Shown here piece by piece: positions 29,706 through 39,896 of a stretch of 64,000 bases of DNA; position 1 is the stretch's first letter, and every line of letters starts with the position of its first letter. The stretch is from NCBI RefSeq assembly GCF_000173915.1, contig NZ_ACDZ02000006.1, forward strand, positions 116,992 to 180,991, written 5' to 3'. The position numbers and the translations under genes are program-made. Below the pieces are notes generated by a model. The model was not told where the DNA came from. It did no database searches and was given only the letters and a program-made list of their open reading frames with translations. The stretch is from Gemella haemolysans ATCC 10379. GTDB taxonomy: Bacteria > Bacillota > Bacilli > Staphylococcales > Gemellaceae.

Positions 29706-31049
29706 TTATTTTACTTCAAATTTTTCACGAACAATTTTAGCTACTTGTTCGCAGTATTTATCAGTTAGCTCATCGCTACTTGCTTCCACCATTACTCGAA
29801 TTAGGTTTTCTGTTCCAGATGCACGTAACAAAATACGCCCATTACCCTCTAATTCTTTTTCTACTTTTTCACATTCAGATAAAATTTCTGAGTCTTCCAT
29901 AGCAGTTTTCTTATCAATCACTTTAATATTTACTAATTTTTGTGGATAGATACTAACTTCTGAAGCTAATTCTTCTAAAGATTTTCCAGATGTTTTAATA
30001 ATGTTAGCAAGTTTAACAGCTGTAAGAATTCCATCACCAGTTGTAGCGTAGTTCATAAGAACTATATGTCCTGATTGCTCACCTCCAAGTGAGTAATCAT
30101 TTTTTCTCATTTCTTCAACTACATAGCGATCTCCCACTGCAGTTTTAACAGATTGTAATCCATTTTCTTCTATAGCTTTATAGAAACCGATATTACTCAT
30201 TACTGTAGAAACAACCATATTATCTTTTAGTTCACCTTGTTCTTTAAGGTGTTTTGCAAGAATAAACATGATTTTATCGCCATCTACAATATTACCGTTA
30301 GCATCAACTGCTAAAACTCTGTCGCCATCTCCATCAAAGGCAAATCCTACATCAACGTTATTTTCTTTTACGAATTCAGAAATTGTCTCAATTTTTGTAG
30401 AACCCACGTTATCGTTAATATTGACACCGTTTGGTTGGCAACCAATAGTTTCTATATCTGCTTCTAAATCTCCAAAAATGAACGGTGCAACACCAGTTGT
30501 TGCTCCATTGGCACAATCTAATGCTATCTTAATATCAGATAAGTCTCCAGTGATAGATTGTTTAATGTGTTGAATATATTTTTGAGTTAATTCATTACCA
30601 CCATAAACTTTTCCAATTTTTTCAAAACTAGCGTTTTTAATTTTTTCAGAATTATCAATTAATGACTCGATTTCTAATTCTTGCTCATCTGTAAGTTTGA
30701 ATCCATCAGGGCCAAAAATTTTAATTCCATTATCTTGATAAGGATTGTGTGAAGCAGAAATCATAATTCCACTATCTGTTTCAATAGTTTTTGTTAAATA
30801 AGCAATTGCAGGAGTAGGTATAGTCCCAACTGTCATTACATTGACACCTGTACTAGTAAGACCTGCAGTTAGTGCGTGTTCAATCATGTCACATGAAATT
30901 CTAGTATCTCTACCAATTACTACTTTTGGATGTTCTTTTTCTTCAGTAAGTAATTTACCTAGAGCTTTACCTACTTTAAAACTCAAATCGGCTGTTAGTG
31001 ATTCTCCTGCGATACCACGAATACCGTCAGTTCCAAAATATTTTCTCAT
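29706..31049 (-). CDS. glmM: Phosphoglucosamine mutase GlmM
   Basis: Interconverts glucosamine-6-P and glucosamine-1-P for peptidoglycan precursors. It starts MRKYFGTDGIRG, with the active-site Ser in ISASHNP near residue 100, the metal loop DGDGDR near 240, and the phosphate-binding RASGTENLIRVM near the end. The start at 31049 has AAGGAGTC upstream; a longer ORF to 31112 has no support. The 447-aa length is standard. No cdaA-cdaR genes are beside it, unlike in many Firmicutes. Confidence 0.96.
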   Translation of the reverse strand: MRKYFGTDGIRGIAGESLTADLSFKVGKALGKLLTEEKEHPKVVIGRDTRISCDMIEHALTAGLTSTGVNVMTVGTIPTPAIAYLTKTIETDSGIMISASHNPYQDNGIKIFGPDGFKLTDEQELEIESLIDNSEKIKNASFEKIGKVYGGNELTQKYIQHIKQSITGDLSDIKIALDCANGATTGVAPFIFGDLEADIETIGCQPNGVNINDNVGSTKIETISEFVKENNVDVGFAFDGDGDRVLAVDANGNIVDGDKIMFILAKHLKEQGELKDNMVVSTVMSNIGFYKAIEENGLQSVKTAVGDRYVVEEMRKNDYSLGGEQSGHIVLMNYATTGDGILTAVKLANIIKTSGKSLEELASEVSIYPQKLVNIKVIDKKTAMEDSEILSECEKVEKELEGNGRILLRASGTENLIRVMVEASSDELTDKYCEQVAKIVREKFEVK

Positions 31050-31083
31050 AAAAAAATGACTCCTTGTTTTATAATCTATATGA

Positions 31084-31112
31084 ATATTACTATATAAAAC
31101 GAAATAAGTCAA
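31084..31112 (-). promoter_or_regulatory. Promoter of glmM
   Basis: Minus strand TTGACT (31107-31112), 17-base spacer, TAATAT (31084-31089), about 35 bases before the ATG. Confidence 0.65.
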
Positions 31113-31212
31113 GGTTTAGGAGATATTAGAAGTATATGAAAGCATTATATTGCTTAATTGTCCATTTATTTTATCTTTAATAGATAATATTCAATGATGT
31201 ATTAGTTTTAGT

Positions 31213-31250
31213 ATAAAAAAAGAGGAACGATTTTCGATAATCATTCCTCA
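31213..31250 (-). terminator. Terminator after the mnh operon
   Basis: Stem GAGGAATGATTATCG/CGAAAATCGTTCCTC (minus strand) followed by seven T residues. Confidence 0.85.
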
Positions 31251-31257
31251 GACTAGT

Positions 31258-31629
31258 TTATTTATTTAATTTTCCAATATCGTCAAGTACTTTTTTAGCC
31301 TCATCTTTATTATTTTTAGAATATACACGTTTATTGTATATTATTGCACTTATAGAAATCATGTGCGCCGAAACAGGTGCTGCTAAGAATAAGAATGCTA
31401 TTGCTAATAAGAATTTATATTCAAATACATTTAGATAACGATAGAAGTATACAAATCCTGCTATAAGGATTAATTCTACAGAGAAAGATCCGGTAACTCC
31501 TGCTGCGTGTATTTTAGTTATTTCATCAGGTAATCTAATAAATCCTATTACTGTTGATAGCATTGCTATTACTGCGATTAAAATTAGAAGTATAATAATA
31601 ATGTCTAAAATACTATTTAGTATCATCAC
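31258..31629 (-). CDS. mnhG: Mrp/Mnh Na+/H+ antiporter subunit G
   Basis: A 123-aa protein with three membrane helices, carrying the PhaG/MnhG core GFIRLPDEITKIHAAGVTGS near residues 30-50. Last gene of the operon; it overlaps mnhF by 17 bases. It is part of a multi-subunit Na+/H+ antiporter used in pH and salt homeostasis. Confidence 0.9.
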   Translation of the reverse strand: MMILNSILDIIIILLILIAVIAMLSTVIGFIRLPDEITKIHAAGVTGSFSVELILIAGFVYFYRYLNVFEYKFLLAIAFLFLAAPVSAHMISISAIIYNKRVYSKNNKDEAKKVLDDIGKLNK

Positions 31630-31903
31630 TAAAGACCTCCTTTTTAGCTAAGAATCTAGCAGTAACAACTGTACCTACTAAACATATAATAGCTATGATA
31701 AGTATAAGTGAAATATAAGAAAAAGTTTTATAGTACATACTAACTAAAACTATTAAGCACATTAGTGGCATGGCAAGTAGGTCACTAGCTATTAATTTAT
31801 CAAATATGCTCGGTTTTTTTACGATATAAATTAATAAGAAAAATATCATGGCAATACTAGCGAATATACCTAGTAAAATTGAATAGTCTAATACTTTATC
31901 CAT
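31613..31903 (-). CDS. mnhF: Mrp/Mnh antiporter subunit F
   Basis: A 96-aa protein with three membrane helices and the MrpF pattern KPSIFDKLIASDLLAMPLMCLIVL near residues 30-55. It overlaps mnhE by 8 bases and mnhG by 17. Confidence 0.9.
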   Translation of the reverse strand: MDKVLDYSILLGIFASIAMIFFLLIYIVKKPSIFDKLIASDLLAMPLMCLIVLVSMYYKTFSYISLILIIAIICLVGTVVTARFLAKKEVFSDDTK

Positions 31904-32393
31904 TTAAATCAACCTCCAGTATTGCTTTTTCAAAACTATTTTTTATACCTTCAATCTCACCAGGAATATCATCAGTATCAAGGCAATGAATATGAAGTGT
32001 TTTATTATCATGGCCAACATTGACTGTAAGTGTACCTGGTGTTAAAGTTATCATATTGGCAAGTAATGTAATTTGCCAATTTTTTGTTACTTCTAAAGGA
32101 TATTCAAAAATAACAGGGTTAACATCAAGATCTTTTTTGAACATTAATTTTAAAACATTTATATCTGCTTTTAATAATTCAAACAAGAACATTAAGATTA
32201 ATTTTATCCATTTATAAACATAAATGTAATAAAGTTGATCTCCTAGAATGTTTTTTGCAAATGTTTTTCTAAAGATGAATAGTAGTACCATACCCCAGAA
32301 AAATCCTACTGCAAAATATTCAGAATTATAGTTACCTGAAAAGAACATCCATACTACACCAACTAATATATTAATTAAAAATTGTAGTGCCAT
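31896..32393 (-). CDS. mnhE: Mrp/Mnh antiporter subunit E
   Basis: A 165-aa protein with two N-terminal membrane helices and a cytoplasmic domain. It has the MrpE motif LLANMITLTPGTLTVNV near residue 110. It lies 2 bases after mnhD. Confidence 0.9.
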   Translation of the reverse strand: MALQFLINILVGVVWMFFSGNYNSEYFAVGFFWGMVLLFIFRKTFAKNILGDQLYYIYVYKWIKLILMFLFELLKADINVLKLMFKKDLDVNPVIFEYPLEVTKNWQITLLANMITLTPGTLTVNVGHDNKTLHIHCLDTDDIPGEIEGIKNSFEKAILEVDLNG

Positions 32394-32395
32394 AA

Positions 32396-33877
32396 TTATG
32401 CTCCTTTCTTAAGTACTAAGTCAATATAGTGTTGAGGATTTAGTACCATTTGTATCCCTTTATCGAAGAAACCATCTAATAGATTAGTGCTTACTCCAAT
32501 AATAAGTGCTATTGCTACGATAGCTATAAGAGGGATTTGAACACCTTTTGGAAGAGGTTTTAAAGTTAAACTCTTATTGATATTATCGTAGAATACATTT
32601 AAGAATATTCTAATTAAAGAGTAAAATACAACCAATCCAGATAATGCCACTAATATAGCAATAAATGTATTATTATTTGTAACTAAACCTTTAATTATTA
32701 GTGCTTTACCATAGAATCCACTGAATGGTGGAACCCCTGCTAATGAAAGAACTATAATGAAATATGTCCAACCAAGAAGAGGGTATTTATTGATTAAACC
32801 ACATTTTTGGAGATATTTGACTCCGCTAACGTAAATTATTAATCCAACAACTATGAATAATGCAGCTTTTAGTAATATATCGTTTACTGCATATAATAAA
32901 GCACCTTTAACACCGAAAGTATTCAGTGTTGCAGTTCCACATACCATAACTCCAAGAGAAATTACGATATTAAAAATTACTATTTGTTTTAAATCTTTTT
33001 GATAGATTGCTCCGATACAACCGGCTATAATTGAGACTGCTCCAAGTATTAATATATAAGACTTGATGAAGTTTGATTCGTAATAGAATAATCCATATGT
33101 TCTAATAATTGAGTAAAGACCAACTTTTGTTAGCAATGCTCCGAAGATAATAGAAATTGCAATTGGTGGTGCTGCGTACGATCTATTCATCCATGTGAAT
33201 AGTGGGAATAGAGCACCTTTCATACAGAATACAAATATCATTACAGATCCAACAAGGTATAATCCACGACGGTCAGACATCGATGAGATTGTTTGAGATA
33301 TGTATGCCATATTTAAGCTACCAACAATAGTGTAAAGATATCCAATACTAATAACAAATAAGCTACCAGCAAATACGTTCATTAGTACATAACTAATAGA
33401 AGATTTAAGTTGTTCTTTATTAATACCTACTAACAGTAGTAAGTAAGATGACATAAGTAAGATTTCATAGAAAACAAAAAGGTTAAATATATCACCTGTA
33501 GTGAAAGCTCCGTTTATCCCAACCATGATTAATAAAAATCCAGGATAGAAGAAACTAAGTTCTCTAACTTTATCAATTGTTTTAAATGAATATAACAATG
33601 TTGCAAGAAATACAACCGAAGATGTTGTAACTAGAACACTATTAAGTCCGTCTAATGTTAAAGTAATACCAAATGGACTAGCCCAATTCCCCATCTCTAA
33701 TATTAGTATTTGGTGTTTATTTACCATATAGATATTAAATATAGAAAATGCTAAGACTAGTAGTGTAGCCAATGTTGTTAATAAACGTTGCATTGCTATT
33801 CTTTTTCTAAATAATACAGTTATTGCTGCGAATAGAAGGGGGATAAATATTGGTATAACAGGTAAATTACTATGCAT
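32396..33877 (-). CDS. mnhD: Mrp/Mnh antiporter subunit D
   Basis: A 493-aa NuoN/NuoM-like proton-translocating subunit with about 14 helices. It shows the antiporter-like core GDIFNLFVFYEILLMSSYLLLL near 125 and KGALFPLFTWMNRSYAAPP near 220, with conserved Lys and Glu in helices. It overlaps mnhC by 8 bases. Confidence 0.92.
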   Translation of the reverse strand: MHSNLPVIPIFIPLLFAAITVLFRKRIAMQRLLTTLATLLVLAFSIFNIYMVNKHQILILEMGNWASPFGITLTLDGLNSVLVTTSSVVFLATLLYSFKTIDKVRELSFFYPGFLLIMVGINGAFTTGDIFNLFVFYEILLMSSYLLLLVGINKEQLKSSISYVLMNVFAGSLFVISIGYLYTIVGSLNMAYISQTISSMSDRRGLYLVGSVMIFVFCMKGALFPLFTWMNRSYAAPPIAISIIFGALLTKVGLYSIIRTYGLFYYESNFIKSYILILGAVSIIAGCIGAIYQKDLKQIVIFNIVISLGVMVCGTATLNTFGVKGALLYAVNDILLKAALFIVVGLIIYVSGVKYLQKCGLINKYPLLGWTYFIIVLSLAGVPPFSGFYGKALIIKGLVTNNNTFIAILVALSGLVVFYSLIRIFLNVFYDNINKSLTLKPLPKGVQIPLIAIVAIALIIGVSTNLLDGFFDKGIQMVLNPQHYIDLVLKKGA

Positions 33878-34229
33878 TATTTCTTTCCTCCTTCATATTT
33901 TCTACATCTTCAAGATCAATTACATTATCGCTTCCTTTTAATTTGTAGTTAGCAATGTAGATTGAAATTAAAAGACAAGTTACTGCGAATCCGATAACGA
34001 TGGCAGTAAGAATAAGTGCTGCTGGAATAGGGTCTATATAATTCTTTCCTAATTCTGAAATAATAGGTATATCTCCATCATATAAACCTCCTGCGATAAG
34101 TATAATAAGGTTAGCAGCGTGTCCAAAAAGACCAACTCCAATTATTATTCGCATCATACTCTTAGAAAGCATTAGGTAAACACCAAAACCAACAAGAATA
34201 CCACATAAGATAATCATATAAAATTCCAT
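33870..34229 (-). CDS. mnhC: Mrp/Mnh antiporter subunit C
   Basis: A 119-aa NuoK-like subunit with three helices and the motif DPIPAALILTAIVIGFAVT near 65-85. It starts on the last base of the mnhB stop. Confidence 0.92.
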   Translation of the reverse strand: MEFYMIILCGILVGFGVYLMLSKSMMRIIIGVGLFGHAANLIILIAGGLYDGDIPIISELGKNYIDPIPAALILTAIVIGFAVTCLLISIYIANYKLKGSDNVIDLEDVENMKEERNNA

Positions 34230-34654
34230 TATTTACCATCCTTTCCGAAAGCTAAAATTACTGACATAAGAACTCCAACAACTACAAAATATACACCTAA
34301 GTCGAATATTGCAGCTGTGTGTAATTCCATTTCTCCCATTATCGGAACGTGAATGTGAGTGAAATGATGTTTGAAGAAATTCTTTCCGACTATAACACCA
34401 CTAAACGCCGTACCAATGGAAAAAAGTAATCCAATAGCAGTTACATATACATAGTTAATAGGAAGTAGTTTATTGACTCTATCTATTCCATATGTAAACA
34501 TTGCTAGAGCCAATGCCATTGTACAAAGGAGTCCTCCGACGAAACCACCACCAGGAAGGAAGTGACCACCAAAGTACAAACTAAGAGAAAGTAAAAATAT
34601 ACATCCTGAAATAATAGCAGATAATGATTTTAAAATTACATCATTAGTTTTCAT
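34229..34654 (-). CDS. mnhB: Mrp/Mnh antiporter subunit B
   Basis: A 141-aa protein with four helices and the family motif GGHFLPGGGFVGGLL near residues 29-43. It overlaps the end of mnhA by 11 bases. Confidence 0.92.
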   Translation of the reverse strand: MKTNDVILKSLSAIISGCIFLLSLSLYFGGHFLPGGGFVGGLLCTMALALAMFTYGIDRVNKLLPINYVYVTAIGLLFSIGTAFSGVIVGKNFFKHHFTHIHVPIMGEMELHTAAIFDLGVYFVVVGVLMSVILAFGKDGK

Positions 34655-37010
34655 CTTTTGGTCCTCCTCGTTTAATTATTTTAAACATAGCATAGATGAT
34701 TAATGCAACCATAGTCATAACTGTTATTTCGAACAAGGTATCAAATCCCCTAAAATCTACGATAATAACATTTACTATGTTTCCACCACCAGATGCGACA
34801 ACATTATCAAAATAGAATTGACTAATTTCTGATGGGTTTTTATACGCGTAAGATACAAGTCCTACGATTGTAAAACTAATACCAGTTAGTGTCGCGATTA
34901 TTGCATTAGTAAATTTAAAACTTTGTTTTTCTACTTGTTTTGTTTTATCAGTTAATAGAATGAAGGCTATTAAGAAAATAATAGTAGAAATTGATTCAAT
35001 TACAAATTGTGTCATTGCTAAGTCTGGTGCTCTAAATGTAACATATAGCGCAGTCATCATAAATCCAATTCCAGAAGAAAGAATAATAAGTACTAGCCTA
35101 TTATACACTGTAGTTAGAGCAACACAGCATACGACTATACATAGTCCTATGAAAATATTCATGTAATGAATTGTAGAAAAGTTATTAATTAACATAGGTC
35201 TACCGATTGCAAAGTAACCACCAATAATAGTTGCAGATAATACTACAAAGATATAACTCATATTTCTTCTAAGTTGGTTTGTAACAAATGTATCATGGAG
35301 TGTACCACTTACTTTGTGTAGTAAGTTACCTAGGTTATTATATGCTCCGTGAATAGAAATAATAGTAGGGTTTATACTATAGATTTCATTTCTACTTGCA
35401 AATAATTTATAAATTACAAAACTTGCAATGATAACAATAATAGAAGTAAGAAGTTCTATTGAGAAGAAACTATCATGATGGACATGAGTGATTACTTCGT
35501 TATTAGTTATTTTTACAGCTAGCGCAGATTGTTGAGCTGGAATAACTATGTAATCTTTTATGAATGTGTTAATAATTACGAAGACTACAAGTATTATTGG
35601 TGATATAAAGATACCATTACTTGGAAGATGTAATTTCTTATTGCCCAGTATAGAATTATCGAATTTACCTAGGAATGGTTTGAATGCTACTATTAACGAA
35701 TAAATAGCAGTTCCTAAAGCTCCAATAACTACAGCTATTACGATGATCATATATAGCATGCTTGATTGCGTTAATCCATAAACTACCGTTAAGAAGTATT
35801 CTTTTGAGTAAAATCCACTTAAAGGTGGGATTCCTGCCATAGAGAACCCGGCGATAATACTTAATATAAAGCTAAGTGGCATATATCTTTTAATACCACG
35901 AAGTTTTTCGATATCACGTGAATGGAATGAATGATCGATAATACCAGTAATCATAAATAAACTTGCTTTAAATGCTGCATGGTTAATAATATGGAAACAT
36001 ACAGCATAGAATGCGAATGTATAAACGTAGTGATTATCGTTGTATAGGCCAAGGTTAGCTATACCTATCATAAGAGTCATCATACCAAGTTGACTAATAG
36101 TTGAATATGCAAGAATTCCTTTTAAATCTTTTAGGAATATTGCAGAAATAGAACCTATTAGCATAGTAATAGTCCCAAAAATGATAAGAATATTACCAAA
36201 TGAAGAAGTAAATGAGAATACAATGCCAATTCTTAGTAATAGATAGATTCCGGCTTTAACCATTGTAGCTGAGTGTAGGTAACTACTGATTGGTGTAGGT
36301 GCAGCCATTGCATCAGGTAGCCAAATATGGAATGGAAACTGTGCTGATTTTGTAAATGCACCGAATATTATAAGAATCATTGCTACTACATATTTATCGT
36401 TGTATCCATGATTTTTAGTGAATTCTATAATTTCACTAACATTAAAACTTCCAGTAATATTATTTAAAATGAAAATTCCTGCTAGCATTAGGACTCCACC
36501 AAAGACAGTAATAATCAATGATTTTAGAGCACCTTTTCTAGATGCATCATTTTCGTGCCAATAACTAATTAATAGGAAAGAAGAAACAGATGTCATCTCC
36601 CAAAACATATACATACTAAGCATGTTATCAGATAAAACCACGCCTAACATGGCAGACATGAATATTAGTAAAAATATGTAAAATTTATGTAATTTTTCAT
36701 CTGTAATGCTCATATAGTAACATGAATATAATATTACTAGAGTACCGATTCCTGTAATTAGTAATGAGAATAGAAGTGATAAACCGTCGAGATTTAGGTT
36801 GATATCAAGTCCTACGTTAGAAACAAATGCTAGTTTCTTATAGATTGTTCCACCTGAATAGATATACTTAAGATTTGAAATAAAATACCCAAACAGTATT
36901 AATGGTACAACTATAACGAATTTTCCAGTATGGATGGTTTTGAAGTTTTTCCTAAAGAAAGGTACGAAAAACATCGCAATTACTGGTAAAAAGACAGCTA
37001 ATTGTAACAT
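34644..37010 (-). CDS. mnhA: Mrp/Mnh antiporter subunit A
   Basis: A 788-aa NuoL-like subunit with about 20 helices and a C-terminal MrpB-like part. It shows MYMFWEMTSVSSFLLISYWH near 130, KSAQFPFHIWLPDAMAAPTPISSYLHSATMVKAG near 220-255, and RAPDLAMTQFVIESIS near 665. Its separate A and B subunits mark a group-1 Mrp complex, as in Bacillus and Staphylococcus. It leads the seven-gene operon. No clear promoter was found in the 390 bases to the divergent deoD. Confidence 0.95.
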   Translation of the reverse strand: MLQLAVFLPVIAMFFVPFFRKNFKTIHTGKFVIVVPLILFGYFISNLKYIYSGGTIYKKLAFVSNVGLDINLNLDGLSLLFSLLITGIGTLVILYSCYYMSITDEKLHKFYIFLLIFMSAMLGVVLSDNMLSMYMFWEMTSVSSFLLISYWHENDASRKGALKSLIITVFGGVLMLAGIFILNNITGSFNVSEIIEFTKNHGYNDKYVVAMILIIFGAFTKSAQFPFHIWLPDAMAAPTPISSYLHSATMVKAGIYLLLRIGIVFSFTSSFGNILIIFGTITMLIGSISAIFLKDLKGILAYSTISQLGMMTLMIGIANLGLYNDNHYVYTFAFYAVCFHIINHAAFKASLFMITGIIDHSFHSRDIEKLRGIKRYMPLSFILSIIAGFSMAGIPPLSGFYSKEYFLTVVYGLTQSSMLYMIIVIAVVIGALGTAIYSLIVAFKPFLGKFDNSILGNKKLHLPSNGIFISPIILVVFVIINTFIKDYIVIPAQQSALAVKITNNEVITHVHHDSFFSIELLTSIIVIIASFVIYKLFASRNEIYSINPTIISIHGAYNNLGNLLHKVSGTLHDTFVTNQLRRNMSYIFVVLSATIIGGYFAIGRPMLINNFSTIHYMNIFIGLCIVVCCVALTTVYNRLVLIILSSGIGFMMTALYVTFRAPDLAMTQFVIESISTIIFLIAFILLTDKTKQVEKQSFKFTNAIIATLTGISFTIVGLVSYAYKNPSEISQFYFDNVVASGGGNIVNVIIVDFRGFDTLFEITVMTMVALIIYAMFKIIKRGGPKDEN

Positions 37011-37338
37011 AAAAAAACCTCTTTCTAATTTATTTTTTTTATAACACTAATTATATAACAAAATAGCTTAAAATACTATTGATATTCAACTTTTATATAA
37101 TTATTTTTCAATAAAAAATGGTGGATAACATAAAGGAATATTATAAAAAGTTATGAAAACGATAAAATAAAGTATTAATTATTTTCTAAAAATAATTAAT
37201 ATAATTCTATTATTTTAGATGTTAAAATATAGTGTGGATAAATAATATTGCTTAAAATGCAACTTGTAACTATAAAATAAACTTATTATTTTCAGAATAT
37301 TTAGTAGAAAATATAGATAATTATTTTTTTAATATCTC
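37011..37338. other. Intergenic region between mnhA and deoD
   Basis: AT-rich divergent region. A TATAAT-like element for mnhA is present on the minus strand without a good -35. Nothing else was recognised. Confidence 0.4.
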
Positions 37339-37367
37339 TTGTTTAAGGTGAGAAAAAAAGGTATAAT
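37339..37367 (+). promoter_or_regulatory. Promoter of deoD
   Basis: TTGTTT (37339-37344), 17-base spacer, TATAAT (37362-37367), 34 bases before the ATG. Confidence 0.7.
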
Positions 37368-37401
37368 AAAGTTATTAATATATTTACAGGGGGACTAACT
37401 G

Positions 37402-38112
37402 ATGTCACATAAACAAACACCACATATTAAACCAAATGGAGTAGAAATCGCTGAAACGATTCTTTTACCAGGGGATCCTTTAAGAGCGAAATTTATTGCA
37501 GAAACATTTTTAGAAGATGCAGTTTGTTTTAATGAAGTGCGTGGTATGCTAGGATATACTGGAACATATAAAGGTAAAAAGATTTCTGTAATGGGAACAG
37601 GTATGGGACCAGCTAGTATCGGTATTTATTCTTATGAATTAATCCACACTTTTGGGGTTAAGAATTTAATTAGAATTGGAACATGTGGAGCACTACAACC
37701 AGAAGTAAAATTATATGATGTAATTTTAGGAATGGGATCTTCAACAAACTCAAACTACATGCACCAATATAATATTCCAGGAAACTACAGTTTAACTGCA
37801 TCATTTGATTTATTATTAAAAGCTTACAACAGAGCTCAAGAAATGGGTCAAGCAGTACACGTTGGAAATATTTTATGTAGTGAAATTTTCTATAATGCTG
37901 ATGAAAAAGCTATGGAAAACTGGATTAAAATGGGAGTATTAGCTGTAGAAATGGAAAGTACGGCACTTTATGCAAATGCAACAGCAGCTGGAGTTAATGC
38001 TTTAACAATTCTAACAGTTAGTGATTCATTAGTAACTGGTGAAGAAACGACTCCAGAAGAAAGACAAACGGCATTTACGAAAATGATGGAAATTGCTTTA
38101 GGTTTAGTATAA
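37402..38112 (+). CDS. deoD: Purine-nucleoside phosphorylase DeoD
   Basis: A hexameric PNP that splits purine nucleosides with phosphate. It has HIKP at the N-terminus, [14 protein letters not shown] near residue 21, MGTGMGPAS phosphate loop, [13 protein letters not shown] near 180 and the catalytic Asp in [12 protein letters not shown]. The 236-aa length is standard. AGGGGGA precedes the ATG. The phosphosugar mutase follows 26 bases later, consistent with further use of ribose-1-P. Confidence 0.95.
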   Translation: MSHKQTPHIKPNGVEIAETILLPGDPLRAKFIAETFLEDAVCFNEVRGMLGYTGTYKGKKISVMGTGMGPASIGIYSYELIHTFGVKNLIRIGTCGALQPEVKLYDVILGMGSSTNSNYMHQYNIPGNYSLTASFDLLLKAYNRAQEMGQAVHVGNILCSEIFYNADEKAMENWIKMGVLAVEMESTALYANATAAGVNALTILTVSDSLVTGEETTPEERQTAFTKMMEIALGLV

Positions 38113-38138
38113 AATTAGGAATTTAGAGGTATTATAAT

Positions 38139-39860
38139 ATGAGTAACTATCAAGAATTATATGAAAAATGGTTAAATAGCTCAGCTTTAACAGAAGAAGA
38201 AAAACTTCAATTAAAAAATGTAGCTAATGATGAAGTTGAAAAAGAAGATAGATTTTATAAAGAATTAGAATTTGGAACTGCAGGATTACGTGGTAAAGTA
38301 GGAATGGGTTCTAATAGAATGAATAGATTCATTATCGCTCGTGCAACAAAAGCACTAGCACAAACTATTATCGACAATGGATTACAAGAAAAAGGTATTG
38401 CTATTGCTCACGATCCACGTCTTTTCTCAAAAGAATTTGCCAAGTTAGCAGCTTTAGTAATGGCTAGTAATGGAGTTAAGGCATATTTATTTGAGGACTT
38501 ACGTCCAACTCCAGAATTATCATTTGCAGTTCGTTATTTAGGAACAGCTAGTGGTATTAACATTACAGCAAGTCACAATCCTAAAGAATACAATGGATAT
38601 AAAGTTTATTGGCAAGAAGGATCTCAAATTAAATCTGATATAAGTGATAAAGTTTTAGAGTATATTAACTCAATGGATATCTTCGATAACTATGTTACTT
38701 TAACAGAGGAAGAAGCCAAAGAAAAAGGATTATTGGTATATATTGGAGAAGAAATTGATGAAGAATTCTATAAAGAATCTTTAAATTGTGCTATTAACGA
38801 TGAAAACATTGATAAAGATATTTCTGTAGTATATACACCGCTTAACGGTGCAGGATATAAGGCTGTAACAACAGTTCTTGCACGTCGTGGATTCAAAAAT
38901 GTTCATGTTGTTGAAGAACAAAAAGATCCTGATGGAACATTCCCAACAATTGAATATCCAAACCCAGAGGATACTGCAGCATTTGAATACGGTGAAAAAT
39001 TAGCTAAAGAAGTTAATGCTGATGTAATCATTGCAACTGACCCTGACTGTGACCGTCTTGCTGTAGAAGTAATTCATAATGGAGAAGTAGTTTCTCTTAA
39101 CGGTAACCAAGCTGGTGCAGTATTAGTTCAATATGTTATTGAAAATCTTGCAAAACAAAACAAATTACCAGAAAACCCAGTATTAGTTAAATCTATCGTA
39201 ACATCTAAAATGGTAGAACCATTATGTAAAGAATACGGAGTAGAAGTAATTGATGTTCTTACTGGATTCAAAAACATCTGTGCATTACCGAATGAATGGG
39301 ATATTACAGGTGAGAAAAACTATGTAATGGGATATGAAGAAAGTATTGGATATAACGTTGGTACATTCCTACGTGATAAAGATGGTGTAACTATCGCTAT
39401 GTTATTAGTAGAAGCAGCAGCATTCTACAAAACACAAGGTAAAACATTAGTAGATGTACTTGATGGTTTCTATGAAAAATACGGGTACTATTTAGATAAA
39501 ACTATCTCAATCGTTTTAGAAGGTGCAGCAGGTGCTCAAAGAATTAAACGTATGATGGAAAAATATCGTGAAATCTTTGCTCGTGAAATTGCAGGAAGTG
39601 AAGTAGTAGCGATTACTGACTACTTAGTTCAAAAAGAGAAAACAGTAGCTACAGGTGAAGAAAAGGCTATTGAAATTGAAAAAACTGATGCTGTTAAATT
39701 CAGTTATTCAGACGAATCTTGGTATACATTACGTCCAAGCGGAACAGAACCTAAAGTAAAACTTTATATCTACGTTAAAGATGCAGATAAAGAAGTTGCT
39801 AAAGAAAAATTAGTTAAATTTGAGGAAAAAGTATTAGAATTACTTTACTCAATCGATTAA
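38139..39860 (+). CDS. Phospho-sugar mutase (phosphoglucomutase/phosphomannomutase, PgcA-type)
   Basis: A 573-aa alpha-D-phosphohexomutase. It has GTAGLRGKVGMGSNRMN near residue 46, the active-site Ser in ITASHNPKEYNGYK near 142, the metal loop DPDCDRLA near 300, and phosphate-binding RPSGTEPKVKLY near 530. Family members act on glucose-1-P/6-P and some on pentose phosphates. Placement after deoD makes phosphopentomutase activity possible, but this is inference. Confidence 0.92.
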   Translation: MSNYQELYEKWLNSSALTEEEKLQLKNVANDEVEKEDRFYKELEFGTAGLRGKVGMGSNRMNRFIIARATKALAQTIIDNGLQEKGIAIAHDPRLFSKEFAKLAALVMASNGVKAYLFEDLRPTPELSFAVRYLGTASGINITASHNPKEYNGYKVYWQEGSQIKSDISDKVLEYINSMDIFDNYVTLTEEEAKEKGLLVYIGEEIDEEFYKESLNCAINDENIDKDISVVYTPLNGAGYKAVTTVLARRGFKNVHVVEEQKDPDGTFPTIEYPNPEDTAAFEYGEKLAKEVNADVIIATDPDCDRLAVEVIHNGEVVSLNGNQAGAVLVQYVIENLAKQNKLPENPVLVKSIVTSKMVEPLCKEYGVEVIDVLTGFKNICALPNEWDITGEKNYVMGYEESIGYNVGTFLRDKDGVTIAMLLVEAAAFYKTQGKTLVDVLDGFYEKYGYYLDKTISIVLEGAAGAQRIKRMMEKYREIFAREIAGSEVVAITDYLVQKEKTVATGEEKAIEIEKTDAVKFSYSDESWYTLRPSGTEPKVKLYIYVKDADKEVAKEKLVKFEEKVLELLYSID

Positions 39861-39863
39861 TAA

Positions 39864-39896
39864 AAAGGAAGTGAGAAAAATCTCACTTCTTTTTTA
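39864..39896. terminator. Bidirectional terminator between the mutase and thioesterase genes
   Basis: Stem GAAGTGAGA/TCTCACTTC with A-run before and T-run after, usable from both sides. Confidence 0.85.
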